Shown one piece after another: positions 47,694 to 58,328 of a DNA stretch of 64,000 bases. The translations under genes were made by a program, and so were the position numbers. The notes beneath the pieces are model-generated. The model ran no database searches. It was not told the DNA's origin and saw only the letters and a program-made list of their open reading frames with translations. Every line of letters begins with the position of its first letter. Position 1 is the first letter of the stretch. The stretch comes from Carnegiea gigantea (taxonomy: Eukaryota; Streptophyta; Magnoliopsida; Caryophyllales; Cactaceae). Location: NCBI GenBank assembly GCA_029747015.1, contig JAKOGI010000571.1:236001-300000 (forward strand), written 5' to 3'.

Positions 47694-48941
47694 TGATAAG
47701 CTTCAATTTTGACCAATCTCCTACCCACTTTTTTGGTTCTTTTCCCCCCTTTTCTCCTTTGATTTAGAGGGATTTGAACAAGTTTTATCTCCTTTAATGT
47801 CGTTGCCATGTTTAATCCCCTTTCTGGCTTTATTGTAGGTATTTCTCAAGTTATTTAAGGAAGAAAGGCGGCTAGTACATGAAAAAGGCAATTACGGGAG
47901 TAAAGATTGGTTACGCAACGGCCCCAGGGGAGAAAGGGAGCAAGGAAAAGTGAAAATTCAAGATAGGTCGTCACCTCCCTGCAGGCCGTCGCTTTTTCTT
48001 AGTTTTTGAGCTGCAAATACCCTGTTTTGCCTAATTTCAGAATTATGCTCAATTTTTCTCTTAAAAAGCATTGTAAACACTTTCTAGGCTAAATTTTAGG
48101 GTTAAGAGTGATTAAGGTTCTAGGTTCCTTATTGATTGAAGATCTTGAAGGCTTTCATTTTCCATTCCATTAATCTAAGTTTGTTCTTCTCTCTCTCTCT
48201 TTTTTCCTCTTTACTTAGTTTTGCTTAGTTGATTGATCATACTTAGTTATGACTATTGGTTTATTACAATAATGATTAGTGAGTAGTTTTCCTTGACTTG
48301 GATTAGGGAATAGGAGTTAGGATAGCTTAATAAGCTTGGTGTGATCTTGTCTTGCCTTAATTTTCAAGTTATTTATGGGTCTCATTTTCCGCCCACCAAG
48401 TATTCGATGAAATGCCCGGAAGGGCATTTTATCTAACGCTTAGGGTAAATGATCACACCGAGAGATGGACATTCATCCTACGTGGATAGAGGAAGAGGGA
48501 TCAAGCGTTGGGTATGAAAATAACCCAGGGCCTTCATGGGTCTTTTCAACCCTAGGCTTCGAGCCCCCATGTAAATAGCAGGGCTTGTGGATTAAGGTTA
48601 CCCTTATTCTCCGAAAGGAGGTTTAGGCGATCTTAATGAGCCAATCACCCCCTTTGATCATTTGTAGATTGAGCCAAGTTCGGGAATTCATGCCTAGCAA
48701 GAATAAATAGCCACTAGCGACTAATCCTCGACCTATGTCCTTTTTCCTATTGAATTTTATTACCAAATCTTAGTTAATCCTTACTTACTAGTTGCTCAAA
48801 TTTATCTCTCACCTTTCTAGATTTTACCCAAATCACTAAGTTAGGTATCTTGAAGTCTTGTTCTCAGAGGACGACACCCAAGTACGCGGCCAAATACCGT
48901 CCACTTGCAGTATAACTTTAAAGCTTATTTCTTAGAGAATA
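47694..48941 (+). repeat. 5' LTR of element A (1,248 bp)
   Basis: It lacks about 60 bases of GC-rich sequence found in the 3' LTR near 58600-58700. The place where the 3' LTR has the TATA box reads CTGCAAATAC (48011-48020), so the TATA is mutated here. Confidence 0.9.
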
Positions 48942-48942
48942 A

Positions 48943-48965
48943 TTTTTTGGCACTGTTACTGGGGA
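48943..48965 (+). other. Primer-binding site of element A
   Basis: TTTTTTGGCACTGTTACTGG followed by GGA, a mutated form of the Athila-type site (TTTTTGGCGCCGTTGCCGGGGA). Confidence 0.8.
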
Positions 48966-49091
48966 ACAAGATTCCTTTAGGTATCGTAACTAGAAGTGTA
49001 GGGTCGGAGCGAGAATTTTATTTCTATTTTATTTAATTATTTTCTTTATTTCTTGAGTGGACTTACCTCCTTGGGTATTGCTTTGTGTTGT

Positions 49092-50470
49092 ATGCTTAGG
49101 AGAAGTTAAGGAGCAGCTAACCTAGTCCCCATTGACCCCAAGATTGAAGCTACCGCCTAAACTCACCAAGGTAGAGTGAGGCAAAGAAGGCAAAGGGGAG
49201 AAAGGAGGAATACGAAGGAAGTGAACATGGGGGATCGCAATCCCAATACCATCCCTGTTCGTGACTTTACAATGCCGGACACAAGTACCATCCCGTCAAG
49301 CATTGTAAGGCCCCCGATGGAAGCCAACAACTTCCAATTCAATCCGGCGTTCATTACCTTATTTCAACAAAACCAATTTAGTAGCTCACCTATGGAGAAC
49401 CCTAATGATCACATAGCCTCGTTCTTTGAGAAATGTGATACTATCAAGATGAATAGGGTCTCCGATGATGTAATTTGATTGCGCCTTTTCCCTTTCTGAT
49501 TGAGAGACAAGACCAAGTCTTGGTTGATGAATGTCAATGTAAATTCTTTCACCACTTGGGATGGGCTATCCAAGGCATTCTCGTGTAAGTACTTTCCTCC
49601 CGGGAAAACCGGCAAACTTCGCAATAACATTACTTCATTCTGTCAAATGGGGGGAGAATCCTTATATGAGGGATGGGAATGGTTCAGGGAGCTCCAACGT
49701 GAATGCCCCTGCCATGGCATACCTGAATGGTTGCTCGTTTAAACTTTGTACAATGGTTTTTATCAATCTGTTAAAATCTCTATTGATACAGTTGCCGGTG
49801 GGGCACTTATGGGAAAGCCCATTCAGGAAGCCAAGTAACTCCTCGAAGAAATAGCTTCCAACAACTATCCCTGGTATGGTGAACATTCCAATCCCAAGAA
49901 AGGAGGAATAATTGAAGTTGATGCTTTCACAATGCTTGCAAGCAAGGTGGATGCCTTGCTCCAAATGGTGGACCGCCTTCAAACAACATCTCAAGGGGGT
50001 GCCCCGAGTGGCTCATTCGGGAACGCAAGTTTATGTGAAGTGTGTGGGATCCAATGCCATACTGGTAGCGAGTGCTAACTCAACCAACCATTTCAAGATT
50101 AGACCGTCAAACAAACCAACGTTCTCCACAACTTTCACAATAGACCACAAAATGACCCCTACTCCAACACCTTCAACCCGGGTTGGAGACAACACCCCAA
50201 CTTGTCCTTTCAAAATCTAAATCCCCCTCCATATCACCCCTCATAAAATCATCCTAACCCTCCCGGTTTTCAATATCGTACCCCTCAATTTCAACCTCCA
50301 ACCCCCACCTCAAAAGTCTAATTTGGAAAGCATGATGGAGAGGTTCATTCAAACTCAAAGTAAGACAAATGAGGCTCCTGGTAAGTCTGTGAGCCAACTC
50401 AATGCCAAGTTTAATAGCATGTCTACACACCAGAAGGTGATGGAGACTCAATTGGCTCAAATTGCTTAAC
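49092..50470 (+). pseudogene. Athila gag pseudogene (element A)
   Basis: From ATG 49092 (MLRRS) one frame runs through MGDRNPNTIPVRDF, a NNFQFNPAFITLFQQNQF stretch and HIASFFEKCDTIKMNRVSDD, and after stops continues with LRLFPF, LRDKTKSWL, FTTWDGLSKAF and KYFPPGKTGKLRNNIT, then GESLYEGWEWFRELQRECP and LLEEIASNNYPW. This is the retrotransposon-gag domain as found in Athila elements. A short Cys-rich stretch (CEVCGIQCHTGSEC, about 50035-50075) takes the place of the zinc knuckle. In-frame stops occur near 49108, 49476, 49498, 49740 and later. The tail is Pro/Gln-rich. Confidence 0.9.
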
Positions 50471-51425
50471 AAGTGAGCCACTTAACTCGACCTCTCAGGC
50501 ACCTTCCAGGCCAACCAGAATCCAATCCCAAGGGGCACATGAATGCCATCACATTAAGAAGTGGGAAGCAACTTAAAGGACCACAAGGACCTCAAGGGGA
50601 GGGGGATGAAGGGTTGGTGAAAGATAAGGGTGTGAAAATGTTGGAAGAAAAGGATGAATCGGTCTCGAAGAGAGCAAGACAAGCATGAAGAGACCATAAA
50701 GCCTAGGCTGATTGAGCCCTATCGAGCACCAGTTCCTTTCCCTCAAAGACTTGCCAAGGCTAAACTTGAGGCCAAATTTGGGCAATTTCTTGAGGTGCTT
50801 AAGAAATTGCAAATCATTATCCCATTCTTGGATGCCATCTTAGAGATGCCCTCTTATACCAAGTTCCTAAAAGAGATGCTCTCCAACAAAAGGAAATTTC
50901 AAGAAAATGCCATGGTTTCCCTCATGGAGGAGTGTAGCGCAATCCTCTTAAATAAGCTCCCCCTAAGCTCAAAGACCCAGGGAGTTTCTCCATTCCTTGG
51001 GCCGTGGGGGATATCACTATTAGTCGGGCACTATGTGACCCTGGAGCGAGCATGCCTCATGCCTCACTCAATTTGCAAGAAGCTCCAAGTGGGAGACTTG
51101 AAACCTATCACAATTTCCATTCAATTTGCGGACTAATTGGTGAAATATCCCATTGGGATCCTTGAAGATGTGCCTTTGTAAGTAGGGAAATTCTTCATCT
51201 GTTGTGACTTTGTGGTCATCGAGATGGAAGAAGATGCTCAAATCCCCATCATTTTGTGATGCCCATTCCTTATAATAGCCGAGGCTATGATTGATGTCAA
51301 AAATAGGAAACTCTCCCTTTAAATTGGAGATGAGATACTTGAGTTCAATCTCGCTCAAGCCATGGCTGCCCCAACCTTGGAGGACTCTTGTTACCGGGTT
51401 AACACCGTTGAGAAGGTAATGTAGG
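50471..51425 (+). pseudogene. Athila protease region pseudogene (element A)
   Basis: After a linker (50654-50960 has the conserved RLIEPYRAPVPFPQRL and IPFLDAILEMPSYTKFLKEM stretches), the aspartic protease site reads LCDPGAS at 51031-51051, where the usual form is D-S/T/L-GAS. A frameshift follows at once; MPHSICKKLQVGDLKPITIS then continues in another frame, with the later KYPIGILEDVP and DFVVIEMEEDAQIPII stretches broken by stops. Confidence 0.85.
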
Positions 51426-51629
51426 AAGAGATGATGACTCTTAGAACTCTTGAGGGCCCCCTAGAGGCTTGCTTGGTTGGTGCTTCCAAGGGTGCAATCC
51501 CCGCACCATCAAATGAAAAAATGGAGGCCTATTCTAAGCTTCTAAACTCGGCCCCTTTGTTCCTCCCAAGCAACCAAAAAAGGTAAGTTTCTAGCATGGA
51601 GATCCAAACTCTAAAGGATAACCAAGGAG

Positions 51630-52640
51630 GTATTCCCAAGTTGGAATTGAGACCCTTACCCCCACATTTGAGCTACAAGTATCTTGGCCCTAATCATACA
51701 TTCCCTGTTATCATTAGTACTAAGCTAGAAGGCCCCTAAGTTGAGAAATTGTTGAATGTGCTTTGTAAGCATAGAGGGGCCATTGGCTATAGTACGGATG
51801 ATATTAGCGCAATTAGTCAAACCTTATATATGCATAGAATCCATCTTGATAAGGAGCATAAGCCTTCTAGACAGCCTCAAAGGCGCTTAGACCCTAACAT
51901 ACAAAATGTTGTTAAGAAAGAGGTTGTCAAACTACTCAACGCCGGGATCATCTACCCTATCTCGGAAAGTGAATGGGTTAGCCCGGTGCAAGAAGTTCCC
52001 AAAAAGGGGGAATGATCGTTGTTAAGAATGAGAAGGGTGAGCTGATTTCCACTGAATGGTGACCAGGTGGCGAATGTGTATTGACTATAGGAAACTCAAC
52101 AATGCCACCCGAAAAGACCACTTCCCCCTTCCCTTCATTGATCTAATGTTAGAAAGGCTTGCACGATACTCTTTCTTTTCTTACTTAGATGGATATTTGG
52201 GTTTCTTCTAAATCCCCATCCATCTAAGCGATAAAGAGAAGATGACATTCACATGTTCCTGCTACTGTCCAACAGTGCATGCTTGCCATTTTCTCTGAGA
52301 ATGTGGAAAACATTATGGAGGTCTTTATGGATGACTATTCAATCTATAGAGCTACCTTTGATATGTGTTTGACAAACTTGGTTAAGGTGCTCTATAGATG
52401 CGAGAGGTCAACTTGGTTTTGAAATGGGAGAAATGCCACTTTATGGTGCAAAAGGGGGTTGTTCTTGGGTATATCGTGTCTAATAGGGGTATTGAGGTGG
52501 ATAGAGCTAAGGTGGAGGTAATTGAGCGGTTTCCACCCGCCACCAATGTTAAAAGGGTGAGGAGTTTCCTTTGTCACGTGGGGTTTTACCATCGCTTTAT
52601 TGAGGATTTCTCCAAGATCGCAAAACCTCTCACCTAACTC
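51630..52640 (+). pseudogene. Athila reverse transcriptase pseudogene (element A)
   Basis: PQRRLDPNIQNVVKKEVVKL and LLNAGIIYPISESEWVSPVQ mark the RT start (51850-52000). The central palm region (52020-52330) is frameshifted several times; the YxDD box is readable as VFMDDYS at 52321-52341. Downstream, 52398-52637 gives VNLVLKWEKCHFMVQKGVVL, then RSFLCHVGFYHRFIEDFSKIAK, the connection to RNase H. It is not translatable as one protein. Confidence 0.88.
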
Positions 52641-52661
52641 TTAGCCAAAGATACCTCTTTT

Positions 52662-53558
52662 GTGTTTATTAATGACTGTCTTGTAGCTTTTAATAGGATC
52701 AAGGAGGCTTTGCTATCGGCTCCCATAATCCAATCACCCAATTGGAATCTACCTTTTGAGTTGATGTGTGGCCCTAGTGACTTTGGTGTGGGTGCGGTCT
52801 TGGGTCAACGGAGAGACAACAAGCCATTCGTGATATACTATGCAAGCAAGACCCTCGATGAAGCCCAAGTGAACTCCTCCAGCACGGAGAAGGAAATGTT
52901 GGCGGTGGTGTTTGCCATTGAGAAGTTTGGACAATGTCTTTTGGGGTCCATAGTGATAATTTACACTGATTACTGTGCTATCAAGCACTTAATAGAGAAA
53001 AAAGATGCGAGGCTAAGATTAATTAGGTGGGTCATTCTCCTTCAAGGGTTCACACTTGAGATTCAGGATAAAAAGGGTACTGAAAATGTGGTAGCGGATC
53101 ACCTCTCCCGGCTACCGATTGATCAAAGGGATGATGGAAAATATAGGATGCCAATTGATGATTCATTCCCAGATGAACATTTGCTCGCCTTAGCTACATC
53201 AGATTCTCCTTGGTTCGCCGCTATGGTTAACTACTTAGGGTGTGGCATTCTACCCCCCGACATGAACTCCAACCAAAAGAAGAGGGTTTTCTCCCAAGTC
53301 AAGTCCTTCTTTTGGGAAGATTTGTGTCTATACAAGACTTGTAGAGATGGGATTATACGGAAATGTGTACCCGAAGAAGAGATGCAATCCATCATCTCAC
53401 ATTACCATGATTCCCCTTATAGAGGACACACAAGCGTTGACAAAACCACTGCCAAGATCCATCAAGCCAGTTTCTTTTGGCCAACCCTTTTCAAGGATGT
53501 CAATGCATACATTCGCGCTTGCAATAGGTGCCAAAGAACCGAAAATTTGATAAGGTGA
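52662..53558 (+). pseudogene. Athila RNase H and integrase zinc finger (element A), 298-codon open stretch
   Basis: The longest open stretch in element A. RNase [41 protein letters not shown] and [19 protein letters not shown], ending at [10 protein letters not shown]. The integrase N-terminal HHCC finger follows ([13 protein letters not shown] ... ACNRCQR). It is cut off by a TGA at 53556 directly after the finger. Upstream it is separated from the RT by a stop near 52636. Confidence 0.9.
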
Positions 53559-54340
53559 AATGAGGTGCCCCTCAACTATATCCTTAAGGTGGAAGTTTTT
53601 TATATATGGAGCATCGATTTCATGGGGCCTTTCCCCTCTTCAAGAGGGAACAAATACATCTTGATGGCCGTTGATTACGTTTCCAAATGGGTGGAGGCTA
53701 TAGTAAGCCCCACGAATTATGTACGAGTGGTCACCAAGTTTTTCAAAAGGGTGATTTTCCCTAGGTTCGGTGCTCCAGGGGTTTAAATTAGTGATGGGGA
53801 GACTCACTTCATTGAATGAAAATTCGAGGTCATGCTTACCAATATGGGGTGCATCACACGAAAGGATTGGCATATCATCCCCAAACAAGTGGCCAAGCGG
53901 AGATCACAAATAGAGAAATCAAAGTAACCTTGGAAAAGACGGTGGCTCGTTCAAGAAAAGATTGGTCGGACAAGCTTCACGATGCACTTTGGGCTTGCTG
54001 CACTACTTTCAAGACTCCTATTAGCACCACACCATTTCGACTTGTCTATGGTAAAACTTGTCATTTGCCCATTAAATTAGAGCATAGGGCTTATTGGGTT
54101 ATTAACCAACTAAATTTCGACCCCAAGGCCTCAGGAGAGAGGAGGTTATTGGAATTGAATGAACTTGAAGAGTTGAGGTTAGTTGCTTATGAAAGTTTAA
54201 AAGTTTACAAAGAGAAAATGAAAAAGTGATATGACAAGTGCACTTTATGGAGGGAATTCAAGGACGGCAACTTGGTCTTGCTATTCAACTCACGCCTTAA
54301 GCTATTCTCGAGGAAACCCCGCTCCAGGTGATCCGGCCTT
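53559..54340 (+). pseudogene. Athila integrase core and C-terminus pseudogene (element A)
   Basis: [20 protein letters not shown] supplies the first catalytic Asp. The region of the second Asp (SDGETHF) follows a TAA at 53784. [20 protein letters not shown] supplies the Glu region in another frame (53816-54229). The tail contains [37 protein letters not shown] and FKDGNLVLLFNSRLK. At least three breaks make it inactive. Confidence 0.88.
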
Positions 54341-55333
54341 TCAGAGTTGTCAAGGTTTTTCTGCATGAGGTAGTGGAGGTATAGTGCGAGACTTCAGGGT
54401 CATTTAAGGTAAATGGTCAATGACCCAAACACTACATCGTCGGTGACCCCATTGAGGTGAAGGTTGTTTACACCTCCCCCAGTTCCTTCCCCAGTTGAAA
54501 GGCGCCTCACAAGTCATGCTTGGGACCTAAAATGAGGGCTTCTTCGGAAGCAACCCAACCTTTACTACTTTCGAAAAAGAAAAAAAAAAGAAAAAAAGAG
54601 AGTCAAAAACAAATTTTTCCAAGTGAACAATGCCCAGGCGATAGCCCAGTCATCGCCTGGGCTGTAGCGCTTTTGCCCCTGGATTTCAGGCAATGGCGAC
54701 AGCTGGGCATCGCCAAAATGACAGCCCGTCACCTAAGTGGCAACGGCCGTCGCATCCTCATGTCCTTCTTCTTTTTTTATCCTTTCCTTCTTCCTTCTCC
54801 ATTTGCTTCACCCTTTGACAGCCCGTCGCCCCATTCTCTCTCTACTTGCGCAACCCTCAACCCCCTTCCACCACCAATCTTACTCTCTTCTCCCCTAAAT
54901 TTCCTCATTTTACATCAAATCCTTGACTCTTTTTCTCTTTTCCTTCAAAATCTCCCACCAATTCACCCCTTTTCTTCCACATTCACCCCATTCCTTCACA
55001 CCCAAAACCCTAATCTCAAAGTTCCTCTCTCCAAACTCTGGCACCCTTGGGGTGTTTTTCGGCCATCTTCTTGCCGAAATTCAACTCTCCTCACTCTCAC
55101 CCCTCTTTGGCTACCATATTGTCCCTCCTTTACCCCCACTTTCTCTCTCTATAAATTTCACAACCATTGAAGCTTAAGGAGAAAAAAAGCTTCATCTTTG
55201 GGCCACATTTTCTCACTTTGGTGCTCTAATCACTAGTGAGAACTTGAATTTCACACTTTTTTTGTGTGGTTTTTGGGTTCTTTAAGAGTTTGGATCAATT
55301 TAAAGGTTGAAACCTCTGGAGTTCGCTTGAACC
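54341..55333 (+). promoter_or_regulatory. Non-coding leader before element A's env-position ORF, with hairpin and TATA
   Basis: About 1 kb between pol and the env-position ORF. At 54632-54662 an inverted repeat of GCCCAGGCGAT has 11 perfect pairs and a 9-base loop. It is followed by several CGTCGC/GGCGA words like those upstream of the LTR TATA box. CTCTATAAATTTC at 55147-55159 lies about 180 bases before the ATG at 55334. Open frames here are Pro/Leu-rich products of CT-rich sequence. An internal promoter is possible but unproven. Confidence 0.45.
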
Positions 55334-56215
55334 ATGGGAAAGAAGACTACTGCATCCGGGCCTACACCTACAGTGGCACCAAAGCGTGCCAAAATAGGAG
55401 CCTCCTCCTCTGCCACCACCAATACACCTCTAAGCCGGGCCCAAACGGCCCAAGGTAATTGTCCTCCTCCTTCTGATGTTCTTAATAAATACGGAATTTG
55501 TTTTAGTAATCAAGAACACATTGCTCATTTTGATTCGGTTACTAGTGGACGAATTATCGAACCTAAGTATATGGATGTTGATATGTTGAGGAGTCTTGGG
55601 CTGTGGGATAACTTGCATGAGTTGCTTGACGTTACGGGGTGGATGGAGTTCATGACTTTAAATTAGCCTGTGTATGAGCGCGTCTATTGGGAGTTTTTAA
55701 GCTCCCTTAGGGTGGATTGGATTGCCCCTATCAAAACTGGCCCATACATATCCCGTTTCATTTTTTTAAGCAATTGTTTGAGGCCAACCTTATAGAGTTT
55801 TGAACTGGTTGCATCTTCCTCATGGTGGGGTTTGGACTGTTGGTCATGAGAACTTTAATGTCCAAGACTTTTGGTGTGACATTATCTCTGACAAGAGCAC
55901 CTTAGTCACTGATAACCACGAGTTTCACACGCCTTATAGCGCTAATGGCTCTAAAGCCACTTCCATTTGCAACCCCACCCTTAGGTACCTTTATAGGTTG
56001 ATCGCCAACACTGTTTTTCTCAGACATGAGAGCCAAGATTGAGCCTGTTTGAGTGAAGTTTTATTGTTGTGATGTATTCTCAAGGATGACAACTTTGATA
56101 TGGGGGCCTTCCTTTTACATCAATTACTCTCCCGAGCTTCCTCCCCTAAATCCCCTATTGCTTATGGGGGCCTCATCACGGCCATCGCCTGTGCGTGGGG
56201 TTTGGAAGCCTAAGT
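55334..56215 (+). pseudogene. Athila env-position ORF pseudogene (element A)
   Basis: Begins MGKKTTASGPTPTVAPKRAK, a basic start that could be a nuclear signal rather than a secretion signal. The first 110 codons are open (to 55666), including FSNQEHIAHFDSV and RSLGLWDNLHELLDVTGW. It then continues past stops and frameshifts with VYERVYWEFLSSLRVDWI, WCDIISDKST and LRYLYRLIANTVFLR, and near 56160 with IAYGGLITAIACAWGLEA. Athila elements carry an ORF here that has been called env-like. I see no signal peptide. It is broken by at least four lesions. Confidence 0.7.
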
Positions 56216-58317
56216 CACAGCTATGACCCCTTTGTTCCTTGGAGGCCAGCTCAATTTGGCCACTTGCATTCAGATGGAGTTCGATCGCCTGCAACGCAAC
56301 TTTTAGCACCATGTTTATTATGCATACGAGCATCATGGATGACCCTACCCTCCACCTAATTGGAGGCCTAATGGCCCCCCCGGCCCTTATTGATGGACTG
56401 TGAGTTCCCCCCTCCCCTTCCCTTTGTGCTCTCCTATGTTTACTTATCCATTGGGGACAATGCATATCTTAAGCATGGGGGGTGCACTAGCAATCATATT
56501 TTAGGGGGATCATAGATCGTGAGAAAACTTGGTTGGTTTGTGTAGTGTTATTGGTTGGATGAGTAGCTTTCATGCTTGTAACTTATTAGGATATGTAATT
56601 CATTTAGTTGCATTCTAGGAATCATTGTAGAGCATGTAGCTTAGGGGATGTAGTCTTCTTTATTGATTGTACACATATTCGTGTTCTTTAGCGATCTTGA
56701 GGAGGAATATTGAGAAAGGCATCATCAAGTTTGCAAAGGTATATTTCTCCACCCTACTCTTCATTTCCTTCTTGTTGATCTTCCCTTATGAAAAAGAAAA
56801 AAAAATAAAAAAAGTTTCAAAAAGTTTCAAAAAAAAAGAGCTCTTCTATTATGTACATGGTGTGATTATTGACTGATTGGCTTAGTTGCACACTTGAGTT
56901 GCTATTTTTGTGGTGGTTGGTGGAGCATGGTAGTGTGAAGCTCCTTGGATGATTTCTTTACCTTGTGTCCATGCCTTTGCTTTTGAGCATCTCCTATCAT
57001 ATCTTGGAGGGTTTTTGCTAGTGGCTGTTTCATTTGGCAAAAAGTGCCACTGGGGATGTTAAACCCGTGAGATTTGAGCCTAAATTTGACCACTCATCTT
57101 TACTGGCTTTTTGTTTCCTTCTTGTGTGGCTTACCTGTGACTGCAATGCTAGGACTTGGCTAAGTCCTCTCTAAGGCCGCACCTAACCAATACGCACTAT
57201 TTTGAAATGATTAAGGCATTCATTGATTATTAAACTACAAGCCTAAAAAGCCACCTAAGTGATGATTTAAACTCCTTTGTTCACCCATTTTGAGCCTTTC
57301 CCATTCTTTGTTATCTCCACATTTGTTTCACCCATGGCCTAAATACACTCTCCACCCTTTTGCCAAAAGAGACTAATGGGGCGACAATCTTTACACTGAT
57401 GGGAGTAATCTTGGGAGTTGATATATTTGTAGGGGGTGTGCTTTGTGGGGACTTGTGACTTAGAAAAAAGGAAAAGAAGGCAGCCATGTAATTTTTGATG
57501 TGCCTAGCAATAAACTCTTCACTTTAAGCTTGCTCGGGGAAAAAAAAAAAACCCTTTGAAAAAGGTGAAAGAAAAAAAAAACCCGAGCAAGCCTCTTTAG
57601 TGAGCAAAAAGAAAGAAGAAAATGAAGTGTTTTCAAAGTTGATGTTGGGAACATTGTCCCTTTCATAAAAATTGATTAGCCTCCTTTCTTAAGTGCTGTA
57701 AAATATGGGGTGGTTGTTAAAGCTTTTAACTTTCAGTGTGAAGTGTGGGTGTGCTGTCATTTTATTATCATGGAGAGTGTTCTCGCCCGCTAGCCTTATG
57801 CCTATTTAGCTCCACTATCCCCCAAATTTTTTCCCCCTTTCTCACCCTTACCTAAAACCTTTTTACAACCCCTCAAGGCCCTCTTAATCAACTTTGCGTG
57901 CGTTTTTTGCCTAAGCGACGGTGGACGAGGACTCCTCCAAGCCTATAGTTTTTGCATGATCGGCTTAAGTGTTGAGAATACCCATGAATGCATTCAAACA
58001 CTTGGAGAGGAGAGTTCCACTTGACCAAAAGTAAGGTTCTCCCTGGGTCACCTTTACCCCCTCACTAGCTAGCTACCTTCATGCTTGCTTTGAGTGTCTC
58101 ACTTAGCCTCGGTATGCACTTTTAGGCGATGTGATTCCTAAGGGACTTTCAAGTCCATCTTGCTCCCTCGCCACATCTTTGTTATTTCTCAGTTTGCACA
58201 ACTTTGCTTGATCAGTTAGCTTTTATCACCACTACCTGAGAATGGTGTTTCTGCTCTCGACTCTTCCCATCCATTTGATTTCTAGTTAATCTTGCTTGAG
58301 GACAAGCAGGAACTAAG
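56216..58317. other. 3' non-coding part of element A
   Basis: About 2.1 kb without genes. It holds an A-rich tract near 56795-56840, a long hairpin at 57528-57592, and near its end CTTGAGGACAAGCAGGAA, a stretch conserved before the polypurine tract in elements A and B. Confidence 0.7.
57528..57592. repeat. Inverted repeat with A-rich loop
   Basis: Arms GCTTGCTCGGG (57528-57538) and CCCGAGCAAGC (57582-57592) pair perfectly over 11 bases; pairing may extend outward with mismatches. The 43-base loop is mostly A and contains a small CCTTT/AAAGG stem. Confidence 0.85.
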
Positions 58318-58328
58318 CATGGGGGAGT
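58318..58328 (+). other. Polypurine tract of element A
   Basis: CATGGGGGAGT directly before the 3' LTR start TGATAAG. Confidence 0.75.

Noticed and set aside
54520..55177. 216-codon + strand ORF
   Set aside because: It is composed of CT-rich sequence giving Pro/Leu/Phe/Ser runs, starts in an A-rich tract, and lies in the non-coding spacer of an Athila element.
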